From Bacteroidales bacterium Bact_23 (GTDB lineage: Bacteria; Bacteroidota; Bacteroidia; Bacteroidales; Lentimicrobiaceae), in assembly GCA_001603685.1 (NCBI GenBank), contig LUZO01000042.1, forward strand, positions 1 through 24,770: a stretch of 24,770 bases of DNA, read 5' to 3'. Positions 8,778 to 16,988 of the stretch are shown here, piece by piece (position 1 is the first letter of the stretch; each line of letters begins with the position of its first letter). The position numbers and the translations under genes were made by a program. The notes below the pieces were generated by a model. It worked only from the letters and a program-made list of their open reading frames with translations, did no database searches and had not been told where the DNA came from.

Positions 8778-8972
8778 TGAAATTACCCGCACAGCGTATC
8801 TATATTGCTATAAATGCCTGCAGACGGAAATTAAACAATCGGTGGAAACAAATTATACAGTTGCCGGATTACTTTTTTTGAAAATTTATATTAAGCAGTA
8901 AAGATGCCGGATAATATCTTCCGGGAATTTTCGGAAACAGGTGAGAAGAATTATCAAAAAAGGGACAGAAAT

Positions 8973-9344
8973 ATGAGTTACGATAGCCTGAAGATTCTGA
9001 TTGCCGAGGATAATAAACTGAATCAGAAGATTGCACTGTGGCAGTTGGGAAAATATTCGCCCAACATTGATATTGCAGAAAACGGTCGCATTGCCGTGGA
9101 GAAATTCCTGAACGGGAGTTACGATCTGATTCTTATGGACTTACACATGCCCGAACTCGACGGTTTTGAAGCTACGCTGAAAATACGGCAGATTGAGGAG
9201 GCTGAAAAACGCAAACAGACCAAAATCGTGGCAATGACGGCCAGCTCGCCCTCCGATTTCAGGGATTTGTGTCATGAGATTGGAATGAACGGCTACATTT
9301 CCAAACCTTTCAGGCCTGAGGAGGTACTCAGCCAATTTGCATAA
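8973..9344 (+). CDS. single-domain response regulator (receiver only)
   Basis: A CheY-like receiver domain without an output domain. From the chosen start (MSYDSLKILIAEDN) it is 123 residues. The phosphorylation set is complete: acidic pair Glu12-Asp13, acceptor Asp56 in LILMDLHMPELDG, Thr89 in MTAS and Lys111 in SKPF. The sequence style (EDNKLNQKI, MDLHMPELDGFEAT) resembles receivers of hybrid histidine kinases, so it may act in a phosphorelay or by protein contact rather than DNA binding. An upstream in-frame ATG at 8904 would add 23 polar residues outside the receiver fold and is less likely. No histidine kinase is nearby. Its last 17 bases overlap the end of the convergent ABC ATPase gene. 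The 222-base stretch between the rnr start and this start holds nothing else I can identify. Confidence 0.9.
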   Translation: MSYDSLKILIAEDNKLNQKIALWQLGKYSPNIDIAENGRIAVEKFLNGSYDLILMDLHMPELDGFEATLKIRQIEEAEKRKQTKIVAMTASSPSDFRDLCHEIGMNGYISKPFRPEEVLSQFA

Positions 9345-11073
9345 CCGGCCCTTCCGGAATGGCTGAAATCAGCTCTCTTGTATATTGCCCGGCCGGATTG
9401 GTAAACAACGCATCCGCTTCGCCCGATTCCACAATTTTCCCTTCCTTCATCACCATGATCCTGTCGGACATAAACCGGACAACGGACAGATCGTGTGAGA
9501 CGAATATAAAGGTGAAGCCGAAATCCCGTTTCAGTTCATTCAGCATATTGAGTACCTGCGCCTGAACCGATACATCCAGCGCCGAAACCGACTCATCGCA
9601 GATGATAAACTCCGGTTTCAGGGCCAGGGCTCGTGCAATGCAGATCCGCTGCCGCTGCCCTCCCGAAAACTGATGCGGATAACGGTTGTAATGTTCGGGT
9701 TTCAGGCCTACCCGCTCCAGCAGCGGATAAACCAGCGCTTTGCCTTCCCGCTCGCTGGCGGCAATCCCGTGTACCAGCAGCGGCTCCATAATGGCGCTGC
9801 CGGCAGTAATGCGCGGATTTAGCGATGAGTAAGGGTCCTGAAAGATAATCTGCATGTTTTTCCGCATTCGCCTCAGCTCTTCGTGTCTGAGTGCGGCAAT
9901 GTCGGTACCTTTGAACAGGACTTTCCCCGCCGACGGCTCAATCAGCCGGAGCAGCGCCCTGCCAAGGGTGGTTTTTCCGCAGCCCGATTCCCCGGCAAGT
10001 CCCAGCGTTTCGCCCGGATATACCCTGAAACTCACCTCATCCACCGCCCGGAACCATTGCCGTTCGCGCCTGAAAAGAGGCTTCGGCATGGGATAGTGTA
10101 CCGAGAGGTTTTCTACCTCAACCAGCGGCTGTTGCCGGTAAAGCCTTTGATGATCCGCCTCCCGCTCTGCGGCCGGGATGGCCTCAAAAAGGCGACTGAA
10201 ATCGTTTTTCACGCCATTGTCCCCTTCACTGAAATCGCTGACAACCGGCAGCCGCCGCAGACGGATATTCAGCGGCGGCCGGCACGCAATCAGACCCATG
10301 GTATAGGGATGCTGCGGGTTTTTGAATATCCTGTCTATACTGCCCTGCTCCACAATGCTGCCCTCTTTCATTACCAGCACGGAGTTGGAGATTTCAGCAA
10401 TCACTCCCAGATCGTGACTGATGAACACCATACTCATATGATACTTCTGCTGCAACGATTTCAGCAGCCTGAGGATGGCCTTCTGCACGGTAACATCAAG
10501 GGCAGTGGTAGGCTCATCGGCAATCAGGATTTCGGGTTTGCACGAGATGGCCATGGCAATCATCACCCGCTGTTTCTGGCCGCCCGAAAGCTGGTGGGGA
10601 TACGATCGGAACGCCTTTTCAGGATCGGGGAGCATTACCTCCCTGAAAAGGGAGAGGACATATTCCTTTGCCTTATTTCTGGCGTAGCCAAGATGCATGG
10701 TTACCGCCTCGGCAATCTGCCTGCCGCAGCGCATCACAGGGTTCAGCGAGGTCATCGGTTCCTGGAAAACCATTGCAATCCGCCTACCCCTTACCTGAAG
10801 CATCTTCTTTTCGGGGAGAGCGTCCAGATGAAGTTCCTTGCCTGCCGTATCGCGGAGTATGATGTTCCCGGCATCCATTCGGCTGATTCCCGAAGGCAAC
10901 AGCCGCATCATCGCCAGTGAGGTCACCGATTTTCCGGAGCCGCTTTCACCCACAATGCCGAGAGTTTCGCCTCGCTTCAGCGTAAACGAAACCTGCTTCA
11001 CTGCCTGATTCCAGCCTTCATCGCCCTGAAACGAGATGCTGAGGTCATTCACTTGCAGTATGGGATCGGACAT
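9328..11073 (-). CDS. dipeptide/nickel-type ABC transporter, two fused ATP-binding domains
   Basis: One 581-residue protein carries two complete ABC ATPase domains of the OppD/OppF (DppD/DppF, YejF) type, which power uptake of oligopeptides or similar solutes. Domain 1 has Walker A GESGSGKS (42-49), signature LSGGQ (162-166) and Walker B ILIADE (182-187), then the oligopeptide-type C-terminal segment NPQHPYT. Domain 2 has Walker A GESGCGKT (361-368), signature FSGGQ (469-473) and Walker B FIICDE (489-494), followed by SVSALDVS. Both H-loops (FISHDL, FVSHDL) are intact. No permease or solute-binding protein is adjacent, so partners must be encoded elsewhere. A good Bacteroidota promoter candidate lies just upstream. 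Substrate unknown; peptide is the best guess. Confidence 0.92.
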   Translation of the reverse strand: MSDPILQVNDLSISFQGDEGWNQAVKQVSFTLKRGETLGIVGESGSGKSVTSLAMMRLLPSGISRMDAGNIILRDTAGKELHLDALPEKKMLQVRGRRIAMVFQEPMTSLNPVMRCGRQIAEAVTMHLGYARNKAKEYVLSLFREVMLPDPEKAFRSYPHQLSGGQKQRVMIAMAISCKPEILIADEPTTALDVTVQKAILRLLKSLQQKYHMSMVFISHDLGVIAEISNSVLVMKEGSIVEQGSIDRIFKNPQHPYTMGLIACRPPLNIRLRRLPVVSDFSEGDNGVKNDFSRLFEAIPAAEREADHQRLYRQQPLVEVENLSVHYPMPKPLFRRERQWFRAVDEVSFRVYPGETLGLAGESGCGKTTLGRALLRLIEPSAGKVLFKGTDIAALRHEELRRMRKNMQIIFQDPYSSLNPRITAGSAIMEPLLVHGIAASEREGKALVYPLLERVGLKPEHYNRYPHQFSGGQRQRICIARALALKPEFIICDESVSALDVSVQAQVLNMLNELKRDFGFTFIFVSHDLSVVRFMSDRIMVMKEGKIVESGEADALFTNPAGQYTRELISAIPEGPVMQIG

Positions 11074-11113
11074 TTTTGGCGGGTTGAGATTTGTGGGTTG
11101 TGGCGTGCGGTTG

Positions 11114-11143
11114 CAAGTTTACGATTAACCACAAATTTACAAA
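11114..11143 (-). promoter_or_regulatory. candidate promoter of the ABC ATPase gene
   Basis: On the minus strand, TTTG (11140-11143) is followed after 18 bases by TAAACTTG (11114-11121), one base off the Bacteroidota -7 consensus TAnnTTTG, at nearly the expected spacing. The predicted start is near 11107, with a leader of about 34 bases. The rest of the gap between this gene and rodA (11144-11285) shows no convincing terminator. Confidence 0.5.
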
Positions 11144-11285
11144 GATTCCGGATTTCACCGGAGTTTTATAATTCTCTGAAATGGAGTGCAGCACCGGTTC
11201 TAATACAAAATTCTCAAAACTGTTTCAGCTAATCTGATTGCAATCCGGAAAGGCTGCACTTAAGGTAATAAGCCCTTTTCAATGC

Positions 11286-12548
11286 CTAAAACAGTGCATT
11301 TCGGTTGGCATCCAGCTTGATAAAGATAAAAACAAGTATGGTAAATGCCCACAGCGAAGAGCCGCCGTAGCTGAAGAATGGCAGCGGTATTCCGATAACC
11401 GGCACAAGTCCTATGGTCATTCCGATGTTGACGGCAAAATGGAAAAACAGGATGGAGGCAACGCCATAGCCATACATTTTGCTGAAGGTGGAGCGTTGTC
11501 GCTCCGCATTATTCACAATCCTGATCAGAAAGACGATAAACAGGGTGATCACAACCAATGCCCCCAGGAAGCCCCACTCCTCGCCCACGGTACAGAAAAT
11601 AAAATCGGTACTCTGCTCGGGCACGAAGTTGTACTTCGTCTGGGTGCCGTTCAGGAACCCCTTTCCGGAAAAACCGCCCGATCCGATGGCGATTTTCGAC
11701 TGATGCACATTATATCCGGCGCCCTTCAGGTCAAGTTCCTTGCCAAGCAGCACATTGATTCTGGTACGCTGGTGTTCTATCAGCACATTGTCCATCACAT
11801 ACTCAACCGAAAAGGCAAAGCCGATTCCGAGCAGCAGCAATGCAACCAGATTGATGATGTTTTTCCGGCTGCGCTTCATAAAGGCAAACAGCAGGCCGGC
11901 TGCAACCGTCAGCCCGATGATAACATTTAAGTGCCCGACCATCAGCGTTGAAAGGGCTACAACCACAATCAGCACACCCGCCAGAAGGAAATTGCCCGAA
12001 AGTCCCATACGGTAGAGCACCAGTACAAACGACATATAGACCAGCGCCGAGCCGGTATCGTTCTGTAAAAGAATAAGCAGAGCCGGCAATCCCAGCAAAA
12101 CAAGCGGAATAAATCTGGTTTTGAAATCCTTAACATTGATATTCTGGGTACTGAAGAATCGGGCGATTGCCAGGTTGGTGGCAAACTTGGCAAATTCGGC
12201 GGGCTGTAGCCTGAAACCACCGATATCAAACCACGATTTGGAGCCTGATACCACACTTCCTACCGATAAAACGGCAATCAGCGACAATATGGTCAGTCCG
12301 TAAATTGCATAGGCAAATATGCTGAAAAAGCGCGCATCCGTGAGCAGGATAACCAATGCCACAAACAGCGAGCTGACAATCCAGAGCATCTGTTTGCCGT
12401 AACTCTGGCTCAGGTCGAGGATGCTTTTGTGATCTTCGTTGTAAACAGCCGCATAGATATTAAGCCACCCCATCAGTACCAGTACAAGGTAAAGGATTAC
12501 CAGGGTCCAGTCGATGTTGTTGAATAGATTTTCGCGTTCCCGTGCCAT
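11286..12548 (-). CDS. rodA: rod shape-determining protein RodA (SEDS peptidoglycan glycosyltransferase)
   Basis: Inner-membrane SEDS-family enzyme that polymerises lipid II into glycan strands during cell elongation, in complex with PBP2. At 420 residues with about ten hydrophobic segments it is of usual size. Family motifs seen are LQPAEFAK (114-121), NDTGSALV (163-170), and the extracellular VPEQSTDFIF (309-318) with its conserved aspartate, followed by EEWGFLG. The C-terminal GIPLPFFSYGGSS stretch is also diagnostic of SEDS proteins. It starts six bases after the mrdA stop, so the two are cotranscribed and translationally close, as expected for an obligate RodA-PBP2 pair. It is the last gene of the transcript. 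Confidence 0.97.
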   Translation of the reverse strand: MARERENLFNNIDWTLVILYLVLVLMGWLNIYAAVYNEDHKSILDLSQSYGKQMLWIVSSLFVALVILLTDARFFSIFAYAIYGLTILSLIAVLSVGSVVSGSKSWFDIGGFRLQPAEFAKFATNLAIARFFSTQNINVKDFKTRFIPLVLLGLPALLILLQNDTGSALVYMSFVLVLYRMGLSGNFLLAGVLIVVVALSTLMVGHLNVIIGLTVAAGLLFAFMKRSRKNIINLVALLLLGIGFAFSVEYVMDNVLIEHQRTRINVLLGKELDLKGAGYNVHQSKIAIGSGGFSGKGFLNGTQTKYNFVPEQSTDFIFCTVGEEWGFLGALVVITLFIVFLIRIVNNAERQRSTFSKMYGYGVASILFFHFAVNIGMTIGLVPVIGIPLPFFSYGGSSLWAFTILVFIFIKLDANRNALF

Positions 12549-12554
12549 TTACGA

Positions 12555-14357
12555 TTAATAGAGTTTGCTGGTTATCATCCTTTCTTCCAGTTCAGTACGG
12601 GTAACTTCCCTGTTAATGTACTTTTCAATCATCAGCGAGGCTATCGGTAGCGCCCAGGTTGCACCGAATCCTGCATTCTCCACAATTACCGCAATGGCGA
12701 TCACCGGTTTATCGGCCGGAGCAAAAGCCATAAAGAGCGAGTGGTCTTTCCCGTGCGGATTCTCGGCAGTTCCGGTCTTTCCACACATCACAACATCGGG
12801 CACCTGATACCTACGCCCGGTACCCATTGTCGTTACCTGACGCATTCCTTCAACCACCACCTCAAAGTGTTCTTTAGCGATGGAGGAGGTTATTTTCTGG
12901 AATTTATCGCCCATATCGTGGTTATCGCCAATTGCTTTCACCACATGCGGTACCACATAAAAGCCGCGGTTGGCCATCACCGCTGCCGAATTGGCGAGCT
13001 GCAGCGGAGTTACCAGAATTTCGCCCTGCCCAATCGATAACGACCTTACCGTCATGGCATTCCATCTTCCGGCGCCATAAATGGCATCGAACTTATCTGC
13101 TGAAGGAATGCTGCCGCTCAGTTCAAACAGCATATCGGTACCGAGTTTATGTCCAAAACCCATGCTCATCACATGGTTGCGCCATGCCACATAATTGTCC
13201 CTGAAGTTCTTTCGTCCGGCGTTGTTCAGCGTATTGCGGTACACCTGCCAGTGAAAGGGGTTGCACGACTGCTGAATGGCCGCATACACATCAAGCGGCG
13301 TCTGGTGGCTGTGGGTGCACCGTATGGGCGATGAACCGGTTCCCTGGCAGGTAAACCGGGTCAGGGGGGTAATTACCCCTTCCTGCAATCCCACGAGGTC
13401 ATTTACCATTTTAAAAGTGGATCCCGGCGGATATTGCCCCATCATGGCGCGGTTAAGAAGCGGCTTAACCGGATCATTCGACAATTCCGTGAAATTTTTG
13501 CCTCTTACCCTTCCTACCAGGAGGTTGGGATCGTAACCCGGGCTTGATAGAAAAGCCAGAATTTCGCCCGTTGCAGGCTCTATTGCCACCACACTGCCCA
13601 TCTTTCCCTGCATGAGTTTCTCGCCGTACTCCTGCAATTCCGCATCAATGGTCAGATACAGATCGCTGCCCATAACCGCCAGGGTATCGTAAAGGCCATC
13701 CTTATAACTGCCCACTTCGCGGTTGTGAACATCCACCATCCGGATTTCAATGCCTTTGGTACCGCGCAAAACCTCCTCGTATGACTTTTCAATACCGCTG
13801 ATGCCAATGTAGTCGCCCGATTTGTAATACGGATCCTTGTCGATGGTGTTCTGGTTAACCTCCCCAATGTATCCGAGCAGATGAGCGCCAAGTGGTGTGG
13901 GATATTTCCTGAGGGTACGCTTCTGCACATAAAACCCGGGATACCGGAACATCTTCTCCTCAAGGTATCCGTAGGTCTCTTTTGAAATCTGCTTCTCAAA
14001 GGGGCTGGGTTTATAGTAGCTGTATTTTTTTGCCTTCTGCAGATTTTCCTTATACTGCACCACCGTGATGCCCAGCAGGCGGCAGAATTCGGCGGTATCC
14101 AGTTCTTTGACCAGCCTGGGCACTACCATTAGGTCGTACACCGCTTCGTTGTACACCAGCAATTTTCCGTTCCGGTCGTAAATCAGTCCGCGGGCGGGAT
14201 ACTGCGTTACAAAGCGCAGCACATTGTTATCGGCTGATAGTTTATAGCTTCCGTCAATGATTTGCAGATAGAAAAGCCTGCCAATGTAAACAAAGGCAAC
14301 GGCCACAAAAATGGCTATAATGATCAGTTTTCGTGAAGCGAGTGATTTGGGCGCCAT
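12555..14357 (-). CDS. mrdA: penicillin-binding protein 2 (elongation-specific transpeptidase)
   Basis: Class B penicillin-binding protein that cross-links peptidoglycan made by RodA in the elongasome; the active domain is periplasmic. The 600-residue protein has a single N-terminal membrane anchor (about 11-31) and the PBP dimer/pedestal region, including the RG-L-I-Y-DRNG motif (56-64). The transpeptidase domain has all three motifs: STFK (Ser313, Lys316), SCN (364-366) and KTGT (527-530). Its usual upstream neighbour, mreD, is about 6.3 kb away here rather than adjacent. A strong terminator and a -7 element lie just upstream, so mrdA-rodA seem to form their own transcription unit. Confidence 0.96.
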   Translation of the reverse strand: MAPKSLASRKLIIIAIFVAVAFVYIGRLFYLQIIDGSYKLSADNNVLRFVTQYPARGLIYDRNGKLLVYNEAVYDLMVVPRLVKELDTAEFCRLLGITVVQYKENLQKAKKYSYYKPSPFEKQISKETYGYLEEKMFRYPGFYVQKRTLRKYPTPLGAHLLGYIGEVNQNTIDKDPYYKSGDYIGISGIEKSYEEVLRGTKGIEIRMVDVHNREVGSYKDGLYDTLAVMGSDLYLTIDAELQEYGEKLMQGKMGSVVAIEPATGEILAFLSSPGYDPNLLVGRVRGKNFTELSNDPVKPLLNRAMMGQYPPGSTFKMVNDLVGLQEGVITPLTRFTCQGTGSSPIRCTHSHQTPLDVYAAIQQSCNPFHWQVYRNTLNNAGRKNFRDNYVAWRNHVMSMGFGHKLGTDMLFELSGSIPSADKFDAIYGAGRWNAMTVRSLSIGQGEILVTPLQLANSAAVMANRGFYVVPHVVKAIGDNHDMGDKFQKITSSIAKEHFEVVVEGMRQVTTMGTGRRYQVPDVVMCGKTGTAENPHGKDHSLFMAFAPADKPVIAIAVIVENAGFGATWALPIASLMIEKYINREVTRTELEERMITSKLY

Positions 14358-14386
14358 CAGCTATGGTCAAAGGCTTTAATTCTCAA

Positions 14387-14394
14387 CAAAATTA
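14387..14394 (-). promoter_or_regulatory. -7 element for mrdA-rodA
   Basis: Read on the minus strand, the octamer is TAATTTTG, an exact match to TAnnTTTG. It lies 29 bases before the mrdA ATG and 23 bases downstream of the hypD terminator stem. A TTTG lies 22 bases upstream, slightly farther than usual and inside the terminator's T run. It would give a leader of about 22 bases and would let mrdA-rodA be expressed independently of the genes before it. Confidence 0.5.
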
Positions 14395-14417
14395 AAAATT
14401 AACCTTGTTCGGGGAGC

Positions 14418-14466
14418 AAAAAGGCAGGCAGTTGCCGAAAATATATTTTCAGCCACTGAACCTGCC
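14418..14466 (-). terminator. strong rho-independent terminator after hypD
   Basis: Read on the minus strand, GGCAGG, a two-base bulge, CAGT, a G-A mismatch and GCTGAAAA form the left arm. A TATA loop follows, then TTTTCGGC, ACTG and CCTGCC, and a run of five T. The arms pair over about 18 positions with one G-U wobble. It lies between the hypD stop and the mrdA start, so it should end the hypE-hypD transcript before mrdA. The stretch 14467-14576 between hypD and this hairpin holds nothing else that I can recognise. Confidence 0.85.
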
Positions 14467-14576
14467 CTTGTTTCAGAAAACATTCCCGGCGGGGTCCGCT
14501 GAATTGTCCGCTCCCTCCCTGGCTTTACGGCTGCGGGCCTCCTGTTTTCCGATTTCTTTGTATGAACCGGCCGGGG

Positions 14577-16940
14577 TCAGATGCTCTCCTGCTCCGTTCT
14601 CAGGATAATCTCCTCCTGCAATTCCGGCGTCAGATCATTGAAATAGTCGCTGTAGCCTGCAACCCTCACAATCAGATTGATGAACTGCTCCGGATGCTTT
14701 CTTGCCTTTCGCAGGGTATCGGCCGAAACCACATTAAACTGAATGTGATGGCCATCCATTCTGAAATAGGCCCGCACCAGTTGCCCCAGTTTGGTGATGG
14801 CGTCGTCGCCCCTGAAGAAATCGGGCGAAAACTTCTGGTTGAGCAGGGTTCCTCCGGTTTTTATATGGTCGAACTTGGCTGCCGATTTTATTACAGCCGT
14901 CGGCCCCTTACGGTCGACGCCCTGTACCGGCGAAATGCCTTCAGAGAGCGGCTTTCCGGCAAGGCGGCCATCGGGCAGCGCCTTGATTTTACTTCCGAAA
15001 TAGACATGGCAGGTGGTGGGCAGCATCTCTACGCGGTAGGTGGCTCCGCGCGGGCTTTTTCTGCCGTCAACCGCATCGAAATAAGCTTCGAATACCTCTT
15101 TCACATGCACATCGGCGCGGTCATCGTCGTTTCCGTATTTCGGGGTTTCGTACAGCAGTACGGCAAGCTCCTCCTCAAAGCCTTCGAAGTTGGCATCCAG
15201 CATTTTAAGCATCTGCTTCATGGAGTAGCGTTTTGTCTTGAATACATGCTCATCGATGGCGGTGAGGCAATCGGTAATGGTTCCGAGGCCTACACCCTGA
15301 ATGTAGCTGGTGTTGTAGCGGGCTCCGCCGGCATTGTAGTCGCGCCCGCTGGTGATGCAGTCGTCGATGATGGCGGAGAGGAAAGGTGCCGGCAGGTGGG
15401 TAGCCCATATCTTTTCAATGATGTTGCTGCCCGTAATCTTGATGTCCACAAAGTGCTGAAGCATCTTTCTGAATGCGGCGAAGAACTCTTCATAGCTTTC
15501 AAACGAAGAGGCATCGCCGGTTTTGGGGCCAAGCTGCTTCCCCGTTAAGGGATCAACCCCGTTGTTCAAGGTGAGTTCCAGTATCTTCGGCAGATTGAAG
15601 TAACCGGTCAGAATGTACGCTTCGGTTCCGAAAGCACCGGCCTCCACACACCCTGAGGCTCCGCCCCTTCGTGCATCTTCGGGGGTCTTGCCCTGGCGGA
15701 TCAGCTCCTGAACGATGGCGTCGGTATTGAAAATGGAAGGCTGCCCGAAGCCTGTCTTTACGATTTTCGCAGCACGGTGAATCAGCGAATCGGGGTTTTT
15801 CTTGCTCAGCTGAACCATGGAACTGGGCTGCAGAAGACGCATCTCTTCAATCACATCGAGGATAAGGTAACTCAGTTCGTTTACCGCATCCGAGCCGTCG
15901 GCTTTTACGCCCCCCACATTGATGAGGCAGAAGTCGGTATAGGTGTTGCTCTCCTGTGCGGTTACCCCCACTTTCGGCGGCGCCGGGTGGTTGTTGAACT
16001 TAACCCAGAATGCCTGCAGCAGTTCAGTGGCGCGCTCTTTGGTCAGGGTTCCGGCTTTCAGCTCACGGCTGTAGAAAGGCCACAGGTGCTGGTCGAGGCG
16101 GCCGGGATTGAACGAATCCCAGGGATTCAGTTCGGTGATGACACCAAGGTGGATAAACCAGTAATGCTGCAACGCTTCGTGGAAGGTTTCGGGAGCGTTT
16201 GCCGGAACGCGGCGGCAGATGGCAGCCATATCGAGCAGTTCATCGCGCCTTGCAGCATCCTTTTCAACGGCGATCCGCTCTTCCAGCAGCTTCACATAAC
16301 GGCCGGCAAGGATAATCAGCGCTTCGCACGACAGCCTCATCCCCTTCAGCGCTTCCGACTTCGGCAGCGCTTCGGCATCATTCAGATAATCAAGCTTTTC
16401 AAGTTCGCTGTCAATATCGGCAATCAGGTCATTCATTCCCTTGGCAAACACCTTTTCGCCGGCAACGGTATGGCCCGGGGCGCGCTGTTCCATAAATTCC
16501 GTGAAAACGCCTGCCGAGTAAGCCTCTTTCCAGGCTTCGGGAAGCACGCTGAACATCCGGTCGCGCACGCTTTTTCCGGTCCAGAAGGGGGTAATCTCTT
16601 CGGGATAGAGGCGGCGGGTCTCCTCATCAACCTTATACGACACCTTTGGCCGCGAATCTAGGATTTCAAGGTCCTGCAGCGAATGTATGCAAACTTCGGG
16701 ATAAGTGGGTACCGATTTTGGTTCGGGCCCGCGCTCACCAACAATCAGCTCACCCTCACCAAGATATAGGTGCTTGTGCTGCATGATGTACTTCAACACC
16801 TCTCCGCGCTGAACGGGAACAGGCATACCGGCCGTTTCCGGACGACGGTAAAATTCGGTTACCAGCCTCGCACGCTCGTCCGACAATCGGTTAACGGCAT
16901 CAAGACTGTTCTGCCTCAAACGGTTAATCCTTTCGTTCAT
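14577..16940 (-). CDS. hypD: trans-4-hydroxy-L-proline dehydratase (glycyl radical enzyme)
   Basis: Anaerobic glycyl radical enzyme that dehydrates trans-4-hydroxy-L-proline to 1-pyrroline-5-carboxylate, which P5C reductase can turn into proline. The 787-residue length fits HypD (789 in Clostridioides difficile, as I recall). The thiyl motif G-C-V-E gives Cys431 and Glu433, and RVAGYS near the C-terminus gives radical Gly762. Other pocket residues align at a constant offset of three from those I recall for the C. difficile enzyme: Phe149, His157 (RAPGH), Asp275, Ser331, Phe337, Tyr447 and Thr642. This agreement favours HypD over pyruvate formate-lyase, glycerol or propanediol dehydratase, or choline lyase. 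Its activase gene is 48 bases upstream on the same strand. The radical is destroyed by oxygen, so the host is anaerobic. No proC is present in the window. Confidence 0.93.
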   Translation of the reverse strand: MNERINRLRQNSLDAVNRLSDERARLVTEFYRRPETAGMPVPVQRGEVLKYIMQHKHLYLGEGELIVGERGPEPKSVPTYPEVCIHSLQDLEILDSRPKVSYKVDEETRRLYPEEITPFWTGKSVRDRMFSVLPEAWKEAYSAGVFTEFMEQRAPGHTVAGEKVFAKGMNDLIADIDSELEKLDYLNDAEALPKSEALKGMRLSCEALIILAGRYVKLLEERIAVEKDAARRDELLDMAAICRRVPANAPETFHEALQHYWFIHLGVITELNPWDSFNPGRLDQHLWPFYSRELKAGTLTKERATELLQAFWVKFNNHPAPPKVGVTAQESNTYTDFCLINVGGVKADGSDAVNELSYLILDVIEEMRLLQPSSMVQLSKKNPDSLIHRAAKIVKTGFGQPSIFNTDAIVQELIRQGKTPEDARRGGASGCVEAGAFGTEAYILTGYFNLPKILELTLNNGVDPLTGKQLGPKTGDASSFESYEEFFAAFRKMLQHFVDIKITGSNIIEKIWATHLPAPFLSAIIDDCITSGRDYNAGGARYNTSYIQGVGLGTITDCLTAIDEHVFKTKRYSMKQMLKMLDANFEGFEEELAVLLYETPKYGNDDDRADVHVKEVFEAYFDAVDGRKSPRGATYRVEMLPTTCHVYFGSKIKALPDGRLAGKPLSEGISPVQGVDRKGPTAVIKSAAKFDHIKTGGTLLNQKFSPDFFRGDDAITKLGQLVRAYFRMDGHHIQFNVVSADTLRKARKHPEQFINLIVRVAGYSDYFNDLTPELQEEIILRTEQESI

Positions 16941-16988
16941 AATATTTTGCTTTTTAATTTTCTGGTTTTTTTAATCTTAAAAATTCAA

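Noticed and set aside
6927..8780. A 617-codon open frame on the plus strand opposite rnr
   Set aside because: It lies entirely antisense to a gene with complete RNase R motifs, its translation shows no recognisable domain, and long antisense frames are common in codon-biased genes.
9328..11073. Artificial fusion or sequencing error joining two ABC genes
   Set aside because: Both domains are in one open frame with a natural linker, and fused OppDF/YejF-type ATPases are a known arrangement.
11167..11262. Distant inverted arms (GCTGCAC-like) in the rodA/ABC gap as a terminator for rodA
   Set aside because: The arms are short, separated by roughly 60 bases and not followed by a T run; chance pairing is more likely.
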